Source: Arachnomyces sp. PD_36 (taxonomy: Eukaryota > Ascomycota > Eurotiomycetes > Onygenales > Arachnomycetaceae). Taken from it: a stretch of 64,000 nt of DNA. The position numbers and the translations under genes were made by a program. Every line of letters starts with the position of its first letter. Position 1 is the stretch's first letter. The notes under the pieces were generated by a model, which worked only from the letters and a program-made list of their open reading frames with translations, had not been told where the DNA came from and searched no databases. This document shows positions 35,025 through 45,440 of this stretch, in pieces. Location of the stretch: the NCBI GenBank assembly GCA_032988195.1, contig JANTQE010000018.1, forward strand, positions 256,184 through 320,183. Reading direction: 5' to 3'.

Positions 35025-36666
35025 GTTGCTTCTCTAAAACGGTTGTGTTAGCTGACAGAACGGTGTGTGGTACTGCGGCAGTCAGGTCAGACGGAAGAAA
35101 GAACGTACTGAAAATAAACCCTCTGTAAAACAACGGGACGGGACAGCTAGCTCTCAATGAAAAACCTAGTTTTTCTAGATGTGCGGCAGATTCTTCAAAA
35201 GATTTCCCTCAACACCCGATTTTGATCGCACAAGTAAATTCTCACAAGTGCCTCGCGTGTGCAAAATAACAAGCCCACAGATCCCACAACGGACAGTGTT
35301 CAATCAAGCCCACAGGTGACGGACAGCAATAGATATATGAAACCCACGAGTAATTGTTTTCCTCAAGTCCCACTGATGGTTATCGCAAAATCCCACAGCC
35401 CACAGCCCTCAAGTGACAAATAAGCCCTCAGGTATCTTGTTGAAAGTTGTACTTGTGATAAGTACGCCCACTGTTGTGATTTGTGTTATGAAGCCCTCAG
35501 AAAGCCCTCTTAAGAGTTTAATAAAGGTAGAGAAGAAATAGAGTGAGGATGAAAAGGATGAGAACGATGAGAGAAAGAGAAAGAGAAGAAAGTGCGAAAG
35601 GAAAAAAAAATATTTTAATTCCTTTTTTGGGGGGGGGTTGGAGAAATCTTGGCACTGAAATTTTCTCTTCACCGCCTTCAGAGCTAGAAGTGGGGCAGGA
35701 GCATGTGTCTGAGCTATGTAAGCTCACGTGACAACCTTACTTGAAGATCCCTGTCTCATTTTTGAGGTTGTTGACGACGACGACGAGGGAGAGGATGGAT
35801 AATATGTCGACAGGAGCAGGTCTCTCGTGCTTCTCTCTTTAATTAAGCTTACAAGTATCTTGTGTCTACGCTTATGATATGGACGCCCGCTCAAAAGCTC
35901 AATTGAGCTCTGGAATCACTTCCCGTATCTTTTTCCATTCGATTGATACAATTTCCCAGTCCCGAATATCAACAGGAGAAACATCTAGGACCAGCAATGC
36001 ACTTTTGCGCTCACAGGAATCACGGACACAAAAGAGGATTGATTCTCGAACACGAGAAGCCAACACGTCGAGGCATGCTTGAGATAGAGCTACAATGGCG
36101 GTATATGCGGAACAGCTATCTCAGGGTCCCACTGGGAATAGGATGAAAACATTCTCCTGGAGTAACGAGGCCGATGCCATCCCTTCTTAGCCATGCGCCA
36201 GAACAATGACATTGTGTCGGCCTGGAGGTTCGGGTTGTTCCTGGTTCGGGTTCATTGTTGAACCGAGTCCATGGAATATCATCCACGTGACCGATTGTAA
36301 CCGGGGTATGGACCGAGGCTATCCCTCACCAGACCCTCGATTGATCGATGCAAACAGCAGTATTGTGTGTGCAAGAATAATAATAATAATCACAAAAGGT
36401 TAGCCGCGTCTCCCTTCACGATACGGAGTTGCCTTGCAAGATCTGGGCCGAACCGCCGGTATCTATCCATCAAACCCTCTGGTGCCTCCACAAGCGTTGG
36501 TCTCGCAACTCCGGCCTCCAACCTGGACATGTGAAGTTACATACCCACGGCTGACCGAGAAGACCCTTATTAAGACAAATCCTCCTGGCTTGTTTAATAG
36601 AATTACTACCTTCCAGGAAAGCAGAGAACTTTCAACTATCACTTACTTTTGACAAACTTACCAGCC
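35025..36666. other. Divergent intergenic region, nsr1 and crotonase promoters
   Basis: No gene is supported. It contains the repeat cluster at 35271–35511, a homopolymer G run near 35630 and an (AAT)n microsatellite near 36375–36390. Confidence 0.55.
35271..35511. repeat. Cluster of AAGCCC(A/T)CAG-like motifs upstream of nsr1
   Basis: About ten exact or near copies of a 10-mer occur on the plus strand within 240 bp. Exact AAGCCCACAG is at 35271 and 35306; AAGCCCTCAG is at 35422 and 35491. Variants lie at about 35341, 35365, 35389, 35396, 35403 and 35502. Spacing is irregular, so it is a motif cluster rather than a tandem array. It sits 250–490 bp upstream of the nsr1 start codon. Confidence 0.6.
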
Positions 36667-37560
36667 ATGGCTACAAATCTATTCACCATAGAGAGGTCCG
36701 AAGGGACAATCACCTGCACTGAACCGCAGAAAGCGGTTTACCTCCTGACCTTCAACTTCGGCCCAGACAACCGCTTGACAACCACATTCTGCCAGGCGAT
36801 GCTTCTTGCTTTGGACATAATTGAGCTCAAGTACCCTCCAGGAGTGGTCGTAACAACATCCGGCATCCCTAAATTCTATAGCAACGGCCTCGATCTCCAA
36901 CATGCCGTGGAGACAAAGGGGTTCTGGGAGCATAGCCTCTTTACCCTTTTTACACGACTCCTAACGTGAGCGCGGCGTCCATATTCCGGTTCATCAGTTT
37001 GCTCTCTTAATCCAGCCATGCTAATCTGCCTCTTCGTATCCGCTATTAGTTACCCTCTACCCACTGTCGCGTTGATCAACGGCCACGCCTTTGCTGGCGG
37101 GCTTATGACATCGATGTACCACGATTACCGCATTTTCAACCCATCCAGGGGCTTCCTGTGTCTGAACGAGATCCAATTTGGCGCTACACTGAAACCCGCA
37201 ATGGCTTCCATCTTCCGCGAAAAGCTGCCAAACCCGAGAACATATCGCTCCATGGTACTCGAAGCGCACCGCTTTAACGCCAAGGAAGCCCTTGAGCAAG
37301 GCATTGTGGATGTCCTCGGAGGAATGGACGAGGCGTTGGCGCTGATTGAGCAGAAGAAATTGACTGCCCTGGCGGGTTCCGGGGTCTATGGACAATTGAG
37401 AAGGGAGATGTTGAGACAGACATACGCCATTCTCGAGAGGTGTGCGCATGACGAGGAGGATGCAATTGCAGAATCTGAGAAGGAGACAAAGCGAAAAGAA
37501 GTTGGACGGAAGAGGATCGAGGCATGGAAAGCTGAACAGGGAAAGGGCTCGAAGTTGTGA
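36667..37560 (+). CDS. Peroxisomal enoyl-CoA hydratase/isomerase-family protein
   Basis: Crotonase-fold enzymes act on acyl-CoA thioesters; fungal members of this type shift or hydrate double bonds in fatty-acid beta-oxidation. Exons 36667–36965 and 37050–37560 (84-nt intron) give 269 residues. The region YSNGLDLQ and the later NGHAFAGG block form the oxyanion-hole elements of the family. The protein ends in Ser-Lys-Leu, a perfect type-1 peroxisomal targeting signal, preceded by a Lys/Glu-rich helix. The in-frame codons before 36667 lack an ATG. The acid/base residues for hydratase activity are not obvious, so isomerase (Eci/Dci-like) is the likelier class; exact substrate is not determinable here. 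Confidence 0.85.
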
Positions 37561-37871
37561 TGGAACCTTCCGTTCCGTAAAGTGTATATTTATTCTCTCT
37601 TTTCTGTAAAGGGGATTCCGATGAACGATAGACCTTGAATACGACTTGCGATATATATTTCTATCTCTCAAGAGAAACTCTTTAAAATATCGGGGGATAG
37701 TTCAATGTCTTCATTGCCGTCGTATTCCATCTTGTACGGTATTGTACACTGTCGTAAAATAATCCCGCACGCACCAACAAGCTTCAAGTCCAACCACCAA
37801 GCCAATCTCCCCAGTTTCAACTCCAGCACTCACTCACTGACTGCAATGGAAGCCATTGATTGAATAAGAAA
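37561..37871. other. Short intergenic region before alg6
   Basis: 311 bp between tandem plus-strand genes. No gene; it must hold the crotonase 3' end and the alg6 promoter. Confidence 0.6.
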
Positions 37872-39825
37872 ATGGCATCCTCTCCAGCATCGACGCCCTC
37901 CTCCCGTCGCGCTCGGAAGAAGCGGAAGGTCTTATCGACGGGATCCCCCAGCTCAAATGCTGACTTAGTTGTCCTCGACAACAACACCGGACTCGCGAAG
38001 CCTGCCTTCCCGCTCGTCGCTTTCCTCTGGCCTGCTCGTGCTGGTACATCGCAATGGCTAATTCTACCTTCGATTCTCATGGCTGTGGGCCTGTTTCGCT
38101 GGGGCGCTAGTTTATGGGGATACTCTGGTGGGTTTAATGAAGCTCCCGCGGTGAGCCGTGAATCGTGGTCTGACGGCTGGACTAACGGGCAATTGTGACT
38201 GATAGGGTTCAATGTACCGCCAATGCACGGTGATTTCGAAGCCCAGAGACACTGGATGGAAATAACGACTCATCTGCCCATATCGAAATGGTACTTTTAC
38301 GACTTGCAGTGGTGGGGTCTCGACTATCCCCCGCTTACCGCATACCATAGCTGGCTGTTAGGAATCATGTATGTTCCCGTATTTTGTTAAACGGGTAGAT
38401 GAACTTGTCAATTGCTAACGTATATGTAGCGGCTCTCTTATCAATCCATCATGGTTTGCTTTGGACGAATCCCGCGCCCTAGAGGAACCCCTCTTGAAAG
38501 TCTTCATGCGAGCAACTGTCGTCGTTTCGGAATACCTCGTATACATACCGGCGGTTGTGATCCTTACTCGGCGATATACACGAGCTCAGGGAGTTCATGT
38601 GTGGGCGGCCTCGATTGCTCTCGTTGCGATCCTAATGCAGCCTGCAACCATCCTCGTCGATCATGGACACTTCCAGTACAATACGGTTATGCTCGGGCTT
38701 GTGGTTGCTAGTTTGGAGAGTCTGCTTGCTGGGAGGAACTTGTGGGCGTGTGTATTCTTCGTTGGTGCCCTCGGGTTTAAGCAGATGGCACTTTATTACG
38801 CCCCAACAATCTTCGCGTTCCTACTCGGCGTCTGCGTCTTTCCGCGGATCAGAATAGGTCGTCTTTTGGGCATCTCGCTCATTACGCTTGTCGCCTTTGC
38901 CATTGTCTTTGCGCCCATTATCGTTGGTGCTATCTATGACAAATATCGCAACATCCCGCTGTCCCAACCGGCACCGGCTTCTTTCGAGCCTCTTCTCTCG
39001 AAACTAGACACCAACTCATGGCTCTATGCAGTCGCTCTCCAGCTATCGCAATCCGTCCACCGGATCTTCCCATTCTCGAGAGGACTTTTCGAGGATAAAG
39101 TCGCCAACCTCTGGTGTGCAGTTCACACTTTCTATAAGCTCCACCGCTTCCCCTCAGAATTGTTACAGCGGCTCTCCTTATACGCAACGTTACTGTCCAT
39201 CCTTCCGTCCTGCGCTATCATCGGCCGATTTCCAAGGCGGAGCTTACTCCCATTAGCTCTGTCGAGTACTGCATGGGGATTCTTCCTCTGCTCATTCCAA
39301 GTGCACGAGAAGAGCGTCCTCCTCCCCCTCCTGCCTATGACTCTTCTCCTCGCAAGTGACACCGGTTTAAGCAAGGAAACTAGGGCATGGGTCGGATGGG
39401 CGAATATCCTAGGAACTTGGACACTCTTCCCACTCCTGAAGCGGGATGAGCTCCGCGTTCCATATTATATCTTTACTCTACTATGGGCGTACCTCCTCGG
39501 ACTCCCACCAGTCTCACTGGAAGTATACCGAAGAAGCCGAACAAATGAAGGCGGTGAAGCAACTCCCGTGCATATAGTCGTAACCCTGCTCCACATAAGC
39601 TTCTACGTCGCAATGGTTGGATGGCATGTCCTTGAAGCTTTCGTACCTCCACCACCCACCAAGCCAGATCTATGGGTCGTCCTCAACGTCCTAATAGGAG
39701 CCGCTGGATTCGGGATCGCATATCTTTGGTGTACGTGGAAGCTAGTACAACAAAGTGGGCTATTCAACTCCAGTTCGCAGTCTTCCGGAGACGATACGGG
39801 GATTCAACAGAAGAAGAAACAGTAA
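37872..39825 (+). CDS. alg6: Dolichyl-P-Glc:Man9GlcNAc2-PP-dolichol alpha-1,3-glucosyltransferase
   Basis: Alg6 adds the first glucose to the lipid-linked oligosaccharide in the ER lumen, before N-glycan transfer. Three exons, 37872–38127, 38206–38368 and 38430–39825, give 604 residues. Introns are 78 and 61 nt, with clear ACTAACG and GCTAACG branch-like sites. Diagnostic ALG6/ALG8 blocks are MHGDFEAQRHWMEIT, GLDYPPLTAYHSW and DHGHFQYN. Many hydrophobic segments fit a polytopic GT-C enzyme. The N terminus is basic (RRARKKRK) and cytosolic. The C terminus ends KKKQ, matching a KKxx ER-retrieval signal. Alg8 is the alternative, but the DYPPLTA and HGHFQYN blocks fit Alg6 better. Confidence 0.93.
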
Positions 39826-40265
39826 AAACCCCGGGTTTTTCCATCTCGCGTTTCAACAATTGTTTTTCTTCTTCGGAAATGCTGGGTTTTTATATTTCGC
39901 CATCTTCTTGTTTAGTTAGTTACTTAGGCTTCTTTCTTATGGTCTTTATTCCAGACTCATGATACCCAAATAAAACTTCTTTCCTTCAAGTTCGAAGCTA
40001 GAGAATCAATCTCAATAAATACTTTCCACGATGGCATCATACATAAAGCAATACCCAATCGAAGAGACGAGATGTTATATACCCTCTATCAGTCTATCCA
40101 AACAGTAACAAGTACACCCGATCGCACAGATCAACACCCAACAAGTATGTATACACAAATACCTTCCAGAGCGGAAGTTCAAAAGAAAACTCCAGTATAT
40201 GCATCACCCTCCTATATCATACAGAGACAACCCCTAATCGCAGCAAGTAGTAACAGAGAAGTGGC
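39826..40265. other. Intergenic region between convergent alg6 and cox17
   Basis: AT-rich, with no gene supported. It holds both 3' ends. Confidence 0.6.
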
Positions 40266-40728
40266 CTAGACCTTAAACCCGTATCCCGCCATACAAGCCT
40301 TATACTGCTCCACCATGGGCTTGCACTCGTTCTGTGCCGGGTCGTCGGATTTAGAGAAGAGCATGCAATCGTCTCGGGCGGTTTTCTCGTCTTTGCATAC
40401 GCAGCAGGGCTGTGTGGGGATATTATCCGTTAGCTTCTTGTATTTCTCCGTAGGGAGCGGGGACTTGGATGGGTTCTGTGGTAGACAGGGAGGTAGATAT
40501 GCGGATTGATTCTAACCTTTGGCTTGCTGGTCTGTTCTGGGGAGGAGGAGGATGAAGGCGTAGGAGCTGCGGCGGGTGAGGCTGTGGGAGGAGCTGTTTG
40601 GGGAGAGATTGAGAAGTTAGTACTCTATATATCTTTCAAGATTTTTGTTGTAGAGGGACGGACGGGATTAGGCAGAGTGGAAAAGACATTCACTTACCGC
40701 TTGGAATTGTGGATTGAGAGGACCCCAT
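40266..40728 (-). CDS. cox17: Cytochrome c oxidase copper chaperone Cox17
   Basis: Cox17 carries Cu(I) in the mitochondrial intermembrane space to Sco1 and Cox11 for cytochrome oxidase assembly. Three small exons, 40728–40698, 40593–40517 and 40409–40266, give 83 residues; introns are 104 and 107 nt. The start MGSSQSTIPSAPP leads into a Pro/Ser/Ala linker, then KPCCVCKDEK with the copper-binding Cys pair (38, 39) and Cys41. The twin CX9C motif is intact: Cys41–Cys51 and Cys65–Cys75. The end MAGYGFKV is typical. Every exon is too short to stand out alone, and the call rests on the joined reading frame. It is divergent from rna1, with 395 bp between start codons. Confidence 0.95.
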
Positions 40729-41123
40729 TGTGACGTTTCTTTGTTTCTTTCCTTCTTTCTGCCTGTATACCTGTTGCTAGAGGAGAGGAACCGGAGAAAT
40801 TGTACGAATCTTGAGATTGATGATTGATAATAATTATGGCGATCACGGGAACTGGTGATGAAGACTGCGTTCAAGGTCTCTACAGACAAACGAAATGCCC
40901 CAAGGGAGGCGCCTTATCATTTTCTTTAGCCTCAAAAAAACCCCCACCAAAACAAACTTGCACATAGAATAATACTAATTAATTCTCCTGTCTCTCATCT
41001 CTGCGTGAAGACTTCTATTTCACTAGAGATACTTCATTTCTTTTTGTTTCATTTCGACATTTCTTTCACATCCAACGTCCTAAAGCTCTTCGGAAGCACA
41101 CAATCCTCTTGATCAACACAGAC
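40729..41123. promoter_or_regulatory. Shared divergent promoter of cox17 and rna1
   Basis: 395 bp between the start codons of two housekeeping genes on opposite strands. It contains T-rich stretches near 40950–41060. No TATA element is obvious and no open frame of note lies within it. Confidence 0.5.
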
Positions 41124-42422
41124 ATGGCCCCCCCACCAACAAACCTCTTCACCCTTGAGGGCAAGGGCCTCAAGCTCGAAAGCGCGTCCGACATCGAAGC
41201 GCACATCAAACCCCTCCTCGAAAGCACATCCATCACCGAAGTCCGCCTCGGCGGCAACACCTTCGGCGTCCCCGCCTGCGAACGCCTCGCAAAAGCCCTC
41301 TCCGCCCAAAAATCCCTCCAGATCGCAAACCTCGCCGATATCTTCACATCCCGCCTCCTCTCCGAAATCCCACCCGCCCTATCATCCCTCTTGAACGCGC
41401 TTCTTGAGATTCCTACCCTGCACACCGTTGACCTAAGCGACAATGCTTTCGGTCTCAACACCCAAGCGCCCCTCGTCGATTTCCTATCTCGCCACGTCCC
41501 ACTTCGACACCTGATCCTTAATAACAATGGCCTCGGCCCGAACGCGGGGACTATGATCGCTGATGCGTTGACGAAGCTTGCAGAGCGGAAGGTGGAAGCC
41601 AGCAAGGATACCGTGGACGGAGAACGCATCAAGTCGCCATTCTTGGAGACCGTTGTTTGTGGCCGGAACAGGCTTGAGAACGGCAGTATGGCTGCGTGGG
41701 CAAGGGCATACAAGGCGCATGCTTCTGGTATTCGCGTTGTGAAGATGACCCAGAATGGGATCCGTCAGGAGGGGATCTCACTTCTTCTCAAGGCGGGGCT
41801 GCGTTATGCGACTGCGATCGAAATTCTCGACCTACAGGATAATACGTTTACGAATCTTGGCTCTGGTGCTTTGGCTGGTGTGATTCAGGGGTGGGAGTCG
41901 TTGCGCGAACTCGGGGTTGGTGACTGTCTACTTTCTGGTCGTGGGGGGATTAAGGTGGCGGTGGCACTTGCTGCGGGCAAGAATAAGAAGGTTGAGACGC
42001 TCCGGTTGCAGTATAACGATATCAATAGCGAGGGTGTTAAGCAATTTACACATGCCGCGAAGAATGCGCTACCTGCCCTCAAGAGGGTCGAACTAAACGG
42101 AAATAAGTTCGACGAGGAGGACGAGAATATCTCGGCATTGAGGGAGTTGTTGGAGGAGCGAAAGGAGAAACATGGTTCCGATGATGACGATGAGGAAGTA
42201 TGGGGGCTCGACGAGTTGGACGAGCTAGAGAGTGAGGAGGAAGAAGAGGAGGAGGAGGAAGAGGAAGAGGAAGAAGAAGAAAGTGCGGAGGAAGCTGAGA
42301 AGAAGGCTGAGAGGCTTGTCAAGGAAGCCGAAGAAGCTGAAGAAGAGAATGTTGCTGAGAAGAAGGACAAGGAGGTCGACAACCTTGCTGCTAAGTTGTC
42401 AAAGACCGATATCAAGTCCTGA
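41124..42422 (+). CDS. rna1: Ran GTPase-activating protein (RanGAP, Rna1)
   Basis: Rna1 stimulates GTP hydrolysis by Ran in the cytoplasm and sets the Ran gradient for nuclear transport. The single exon from ATG 41124 gives 432 residues. Leucine-rich repeats of the RanGAP type run through about residue 345 (HTVDLSDNAFG, RHLILNNNGLG, EILDLQDNTF, ETLRLQYNDI, KRVELNGNKFD). The segment ADIFTSR near residue 71–77 matches the family's arginine-bearing loop, with Arg77 at the catalytic position. A long acidic tail follows, encoded by a GAG/GAA repeat, typical of Rna1. The C terminus is basic-acidic helical sequence. Codon choice shifts from C-ending to G-ending around 41560. Confidence 0.95.
   Translation: MAPPPTNLFTLEGKGLKLESASDIEAHIKPLLESTSITEVRLGGNTFGVPACERLAKALSAQKSLQIANLADIFTSRLLSEIPPALSSLLNALLEIPTLHTVDLSDNAFGLNTQAPLVDFLSRHVPLRHLILNNNGLGPNAGTMIADALTKLAERKVEASKDTVDGERIKSPFLETVVCGRNRLENGSMAAWARAYKAHASGIRVVKMTQNGIRQEGISLLLKAGLRYATAIEILDLQDNTFTNLGSGALAGVIQGWESLRELGVGDCLLSGRGGIKVAVALAAGKNKKVETLRLQYNDINSEGVKQFTHAAKNALPALKRVELNGNKFDEEDENISALRELLEERKEKHGSDDDDEEVWGLDELDELESEEEEEEEEEEEEEEEESAEEAEKKAERLVKEAEEAEEENVAEKKDKEVDNLAAKLSKTDIKS
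42234..42283 (+). repeat. GAR trinucleotide repeat coding poly-Glu in rna1
   Basis: About 16 GAG/GAA codons in a row, encoding the acidic tail of RanGAP. Such repeats are prone to length variation between isolates. Confidence 0.8.
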
Positions 42423-42682
42423 TGAACGGCGAGGTGGCTAGCTTGGGGTGGTGCATTTGTGGACCTGAAATAATTTGATCATACCTGAGAAGTAGAATAG
42501 ACGAAATCACGTTCATATCTCCATCCGATGGGTCCCTATGTCTATCGATCAAATATTCCTGAAGCTCTACCCTGCCAGTGGATATGTAGGTAGCAAGTGA
42601 CTCAAGTCTGCTTCCATGAAGAAGTTGCTGTCAGGAAAGGCATTTTGGCAAGACCACCCTGTCAAGGGGTAAAAAAAATATT
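42423..42682. other. Short intergenic region after rna1
   Basis: 260 bp that holds the rna1 3' end and, on the minus strand, the region just downstream of the tRNA-like gene. Confidence 0.6.
42671..42678 (-). terminator. RNA polymerase III T-run terminator
   Basis: Eight consecutive T on the minus strand begin four bases after the end of the tRNA-like gene, the usual Pol III stop signal. Confidence 0.8.
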
Positions 42683-42779
42683 TGCCTGGTCTGGGAATCG
42701 AACCCAGAATCTGGCGGCCCCCCGAAGGGGACAGATTTCTCTGCTGTCAACCACCTATGCTACCATTGCACCACCAGAC
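42683..42779 (-). tRNA. Split tRNA-like gene, isotype uncertain (best fold has anticodon GAC, Val)
   Basis: The internal promoter boxes are good: A box TGGTGCAATGG and B box GGTTCGATTCC. The T arm is a perfect CTGGG/CCCAG stem with a TTCGATT loop. The ends pair as a 7-bp acceptor (GTCTGGT with ACCAGGC, one G·T), with discriminator A. The D arm folds as GTGC/GCAT, and GGTGG/CCGCC can form the anticodon stem. That leaves a loop TTGACA interrupted by about 26 nt containing the hairpin CCCC-TTCG-GGGG, consistent with an intron after position 37; its CTGTC can pair with GACA(G). Odd points: only one base separates acceptor and D stem, so U8 overlaps the stem, and a GAC anticodon is unusual in eukaryotes. 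A Pol III T-run follows. Confidence 0.65.
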
Positions 42780-43743
42780 TATGTTCGTTATTCAGCGTTG
42801 TCATGATGAGATTAAAGTAGCAAGAACGCGGTAGATTAAGCGCATGCTCGTCATAGCCGAGTTGGTGGAAGAGGCTTGGCGGTTGTCGGATGATGATGTC
42901 ATGCACGTGCTGAGACCTGAGCCCTGGATGTTTGGGTGAGGGTGAAGAGCGTAAACAGTGTCAGCGTCTTTCGGCATCGGCTTCTATATTCTAGGGGTTA
43001 ATCGTGAAGAATCACTCCTGCCGGGCACAAGGGCAATTAATTAAATTGTCTCTCCCATCGAAGAGTCTGGCCCTGTGCCTGGATACCACCTCATGCTGGC
43101 AGAAACTGTTCCTTGTCGGCCCGCATAACATCCCCATCTTCACTCTCGTTCATATGGACGAACACATGTCCACCACCGCCATCATTGGCTCCGGACATCC
43201 CGGGAAATGCACATCTTCACATCTTCAACACACTTGGAAACAGTGGCAAATATATTGAGATGGGGTCTGTCAGAGATACTTGCTGCCTGGTATTCCCGTC
43301 GTTTTACCCCATCCATGATCCCCGGTTGAAAGACAGCACGATCTCCGATTAGCCTTTGTTCCTGAAGAAACATGCAAGCCCCGTTATCACATGAGGGCAT
43401 CGCAAACAAAAGAGAGTTATTATCGATCCACAACATCCGTAGTGGAGAGGGCGAGGCTGAGAAAGTACAAAAGATCTCCATCATCGACGTCAACGGCCGG
43501 TTGTATCCGCCGAAACACACGCTGGACGACCAGATCCGATCTCAAAGCACTCTGGATTATTTCTATCGCTTTTATATTCTTCTGCGCGTTCTGTCTATTC
43601 TGTCCTTTACTCAATGAGCATTTGGGGGGCCGGTTTTACATTCTGTCGTTGATTTAAGGCCCACCAGGTATACGACTCCCCCGGTATACCCTGCGGCGCA
43701 TCTCCCGCGAAAACACTTTGACCTCGAACCAAACGAAGCCAAA
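42780..43743. other. Intergenic region upstream of MBOAT-like gene
   Basis: No gene is supported. Short open frames on both strands look random. Confidence 0.55.
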
Positions 43744-45071
43744 ATGTACTACGCGCTAGAACTCACCACTGAAGCGAAGGACGTTCTCACCAAATTAGCG
43801 ATTGATCTATCAATCACTGTCGCATCGCTAAGCATTCCGGGAATTCTTCTCTACCTGGCAATATATGCTTTGGTGGAGAGAAAATTAAGGGCATTCAGTG
43901 CGCTGAGAGTACTTTCCAGTTCGCTGTTTGTCGCGAGTACTTGGATCGCAGTTTCTGACTGTGGGGTCGTTCGAAGCTTGCACTACTTCGCGGGTTAGTA
44001 GCCCATGTTCTTCTTTCCCGCCAAACACACAGCCATTGGTATCTGAGCTCGATCTTCTTTCCGTAAATAGTTCATGTTCTGGCGTAGAGTGCGATCGATG
44101 CCCCTAAAAGCTCTATATTTTCTTTGCATCTCTTCTTCAAGCTAGCGTCAATATTTGCTAGCAAAGTTGCTATTAAAAAACCGTCCAATTTGGATTGCAT
44201 TGCGAGATACCCATACTGACCCTCTACAGTTGCAATTGGCGTCATGAAAGGCCTAGACCTCCATGTCCGCCGTCATTCTCCCCCAAAATACGCCTACCCT
44301 AACCCGCCACACTCCTCTATAATCGCCCTCCTTCTCTTCACCGAGCTCCGCTACGAATCCTTCACCCCAAACTACATCAGCCGCGCCCTCCTCCCCGTAA
44401 CAACCACCCCCCAAACCGACACAAACGGCACCAACGGAAAACGCCCCTCACTAACCAGCACCCTCTCAGCCCTCAATTTCTCCGAACCCACAAACCTCCT
44501 CCTCCACTCCCTCCTCTTCCTCTCCCTCCAAACCCTCTTCCTCCAAACAAACCCAACCATAATCGCCACCCAGATCCTCCTCGCAATCTACATCCTCTGG
44601 ACAACCCTCCAACTCGCCCTCCGCTACCCCTCCAGCCCACCCCTCTTCGGCCCAATCTACAAAGCCAACTCCCTCGGCACATTCTGGAGCAACATCTGGC
44701 ATGGAGCATTCACATCCCCCTGCCGCTCCCTAGCCTACGATCCGGTCTGCGAATCATTGCGACGGAATTTCGGGGTCCCAGTGCAACTAGCCAGGGGCGC
44801 AGGAGTTATCGCGTCGTTCTTCCTAATGGCCATGTTCCATGTATATGGGCTGTGGCCACTTCTTTCGGGACCTGCGTTGTTGAGGATTGGTGCTTTTTTC
44901 GTGTTGAATGGGGTGGGGACGGTGGTTGAGGAGGCGATTTGGGGGAGGAGGACGCATTGGGTGAAGACGGTGTTGGCGTGGACGTATGAGCTTGCGGTTG
45001 CAAGTTGGACGGCGGAGGGGTTGGATATTCCGGAGGGGTTGGCGGGGGTTGATTTAACGGCTCTTTGTTAG
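43744..45071 (+). CDS. Wax-synthase/MBOAT-like membrane protein
   Basis: Family members are ER membrane acyltransferases that esterify alcohols or secondary-metabolite hydroxyls. Exons 43744–43993 and 44230–45071 give 363 residues; the 236-nt intron is long for this window but has standard sites and a TACTGAC branch-like motif. Several hydrophobic segments are seen (SIPGILLYLAIYALV, LLLHSLLFLSLQTLFL, ASFFLMAMFHVYGLW). The segment GTFWSNIWHGAF matches the wax-synthase-like domain's FW..xWH block with its conserved His. The first exon alone has two membrane segments. The gene stands alone with no biosynthetic cluster around it, so the substrate cannot be guessed. The coding bias changes sharply near 44800. 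Confidence 0.75.
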
Positions 45072-45440
45072 TAGATGGTTGGTTGTAGAATGGAACTGAT
45101 ATGTCTGATGATGCTACGATGATTAACACCCCCGCCACACCTGCTTCTAGAGTGACGGACAAGTGACAACTTTAGAGCCCACTCAAAAGATTGGTTTCAT
45201 CAACTAAATATGGTATTTCATCAGTAGGTTATAATAAAAAAGGTATAGAAAAGGCACCACAGCCTGAGCACGCTGGCATGGTAAAAATAGCCAAAGGTAT
45301 AAGAGATTGTTAGATAAAGACTCCTTTGTCAGCGCCTGCATAGTCCTAAACCCGCTCCACACAAAATGTAATAAGAAAAGGAAGTAAAAAATATGAGAAA
45401 GAATCCGAACCCGAAATGGAGTTCCACAGTGATATCTCAC
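45072..45440. other. Intergenic region between convergent genes
   Basis: AT-rich, with no gene supported. Confidence 0.6.

Noticed and set aside
34483..35037. 184-codon plus-strand Ser/Leu-rich frame
   Set aside because: Reverse complement of the acidic Ser tracts of the nucleolin-like gene.
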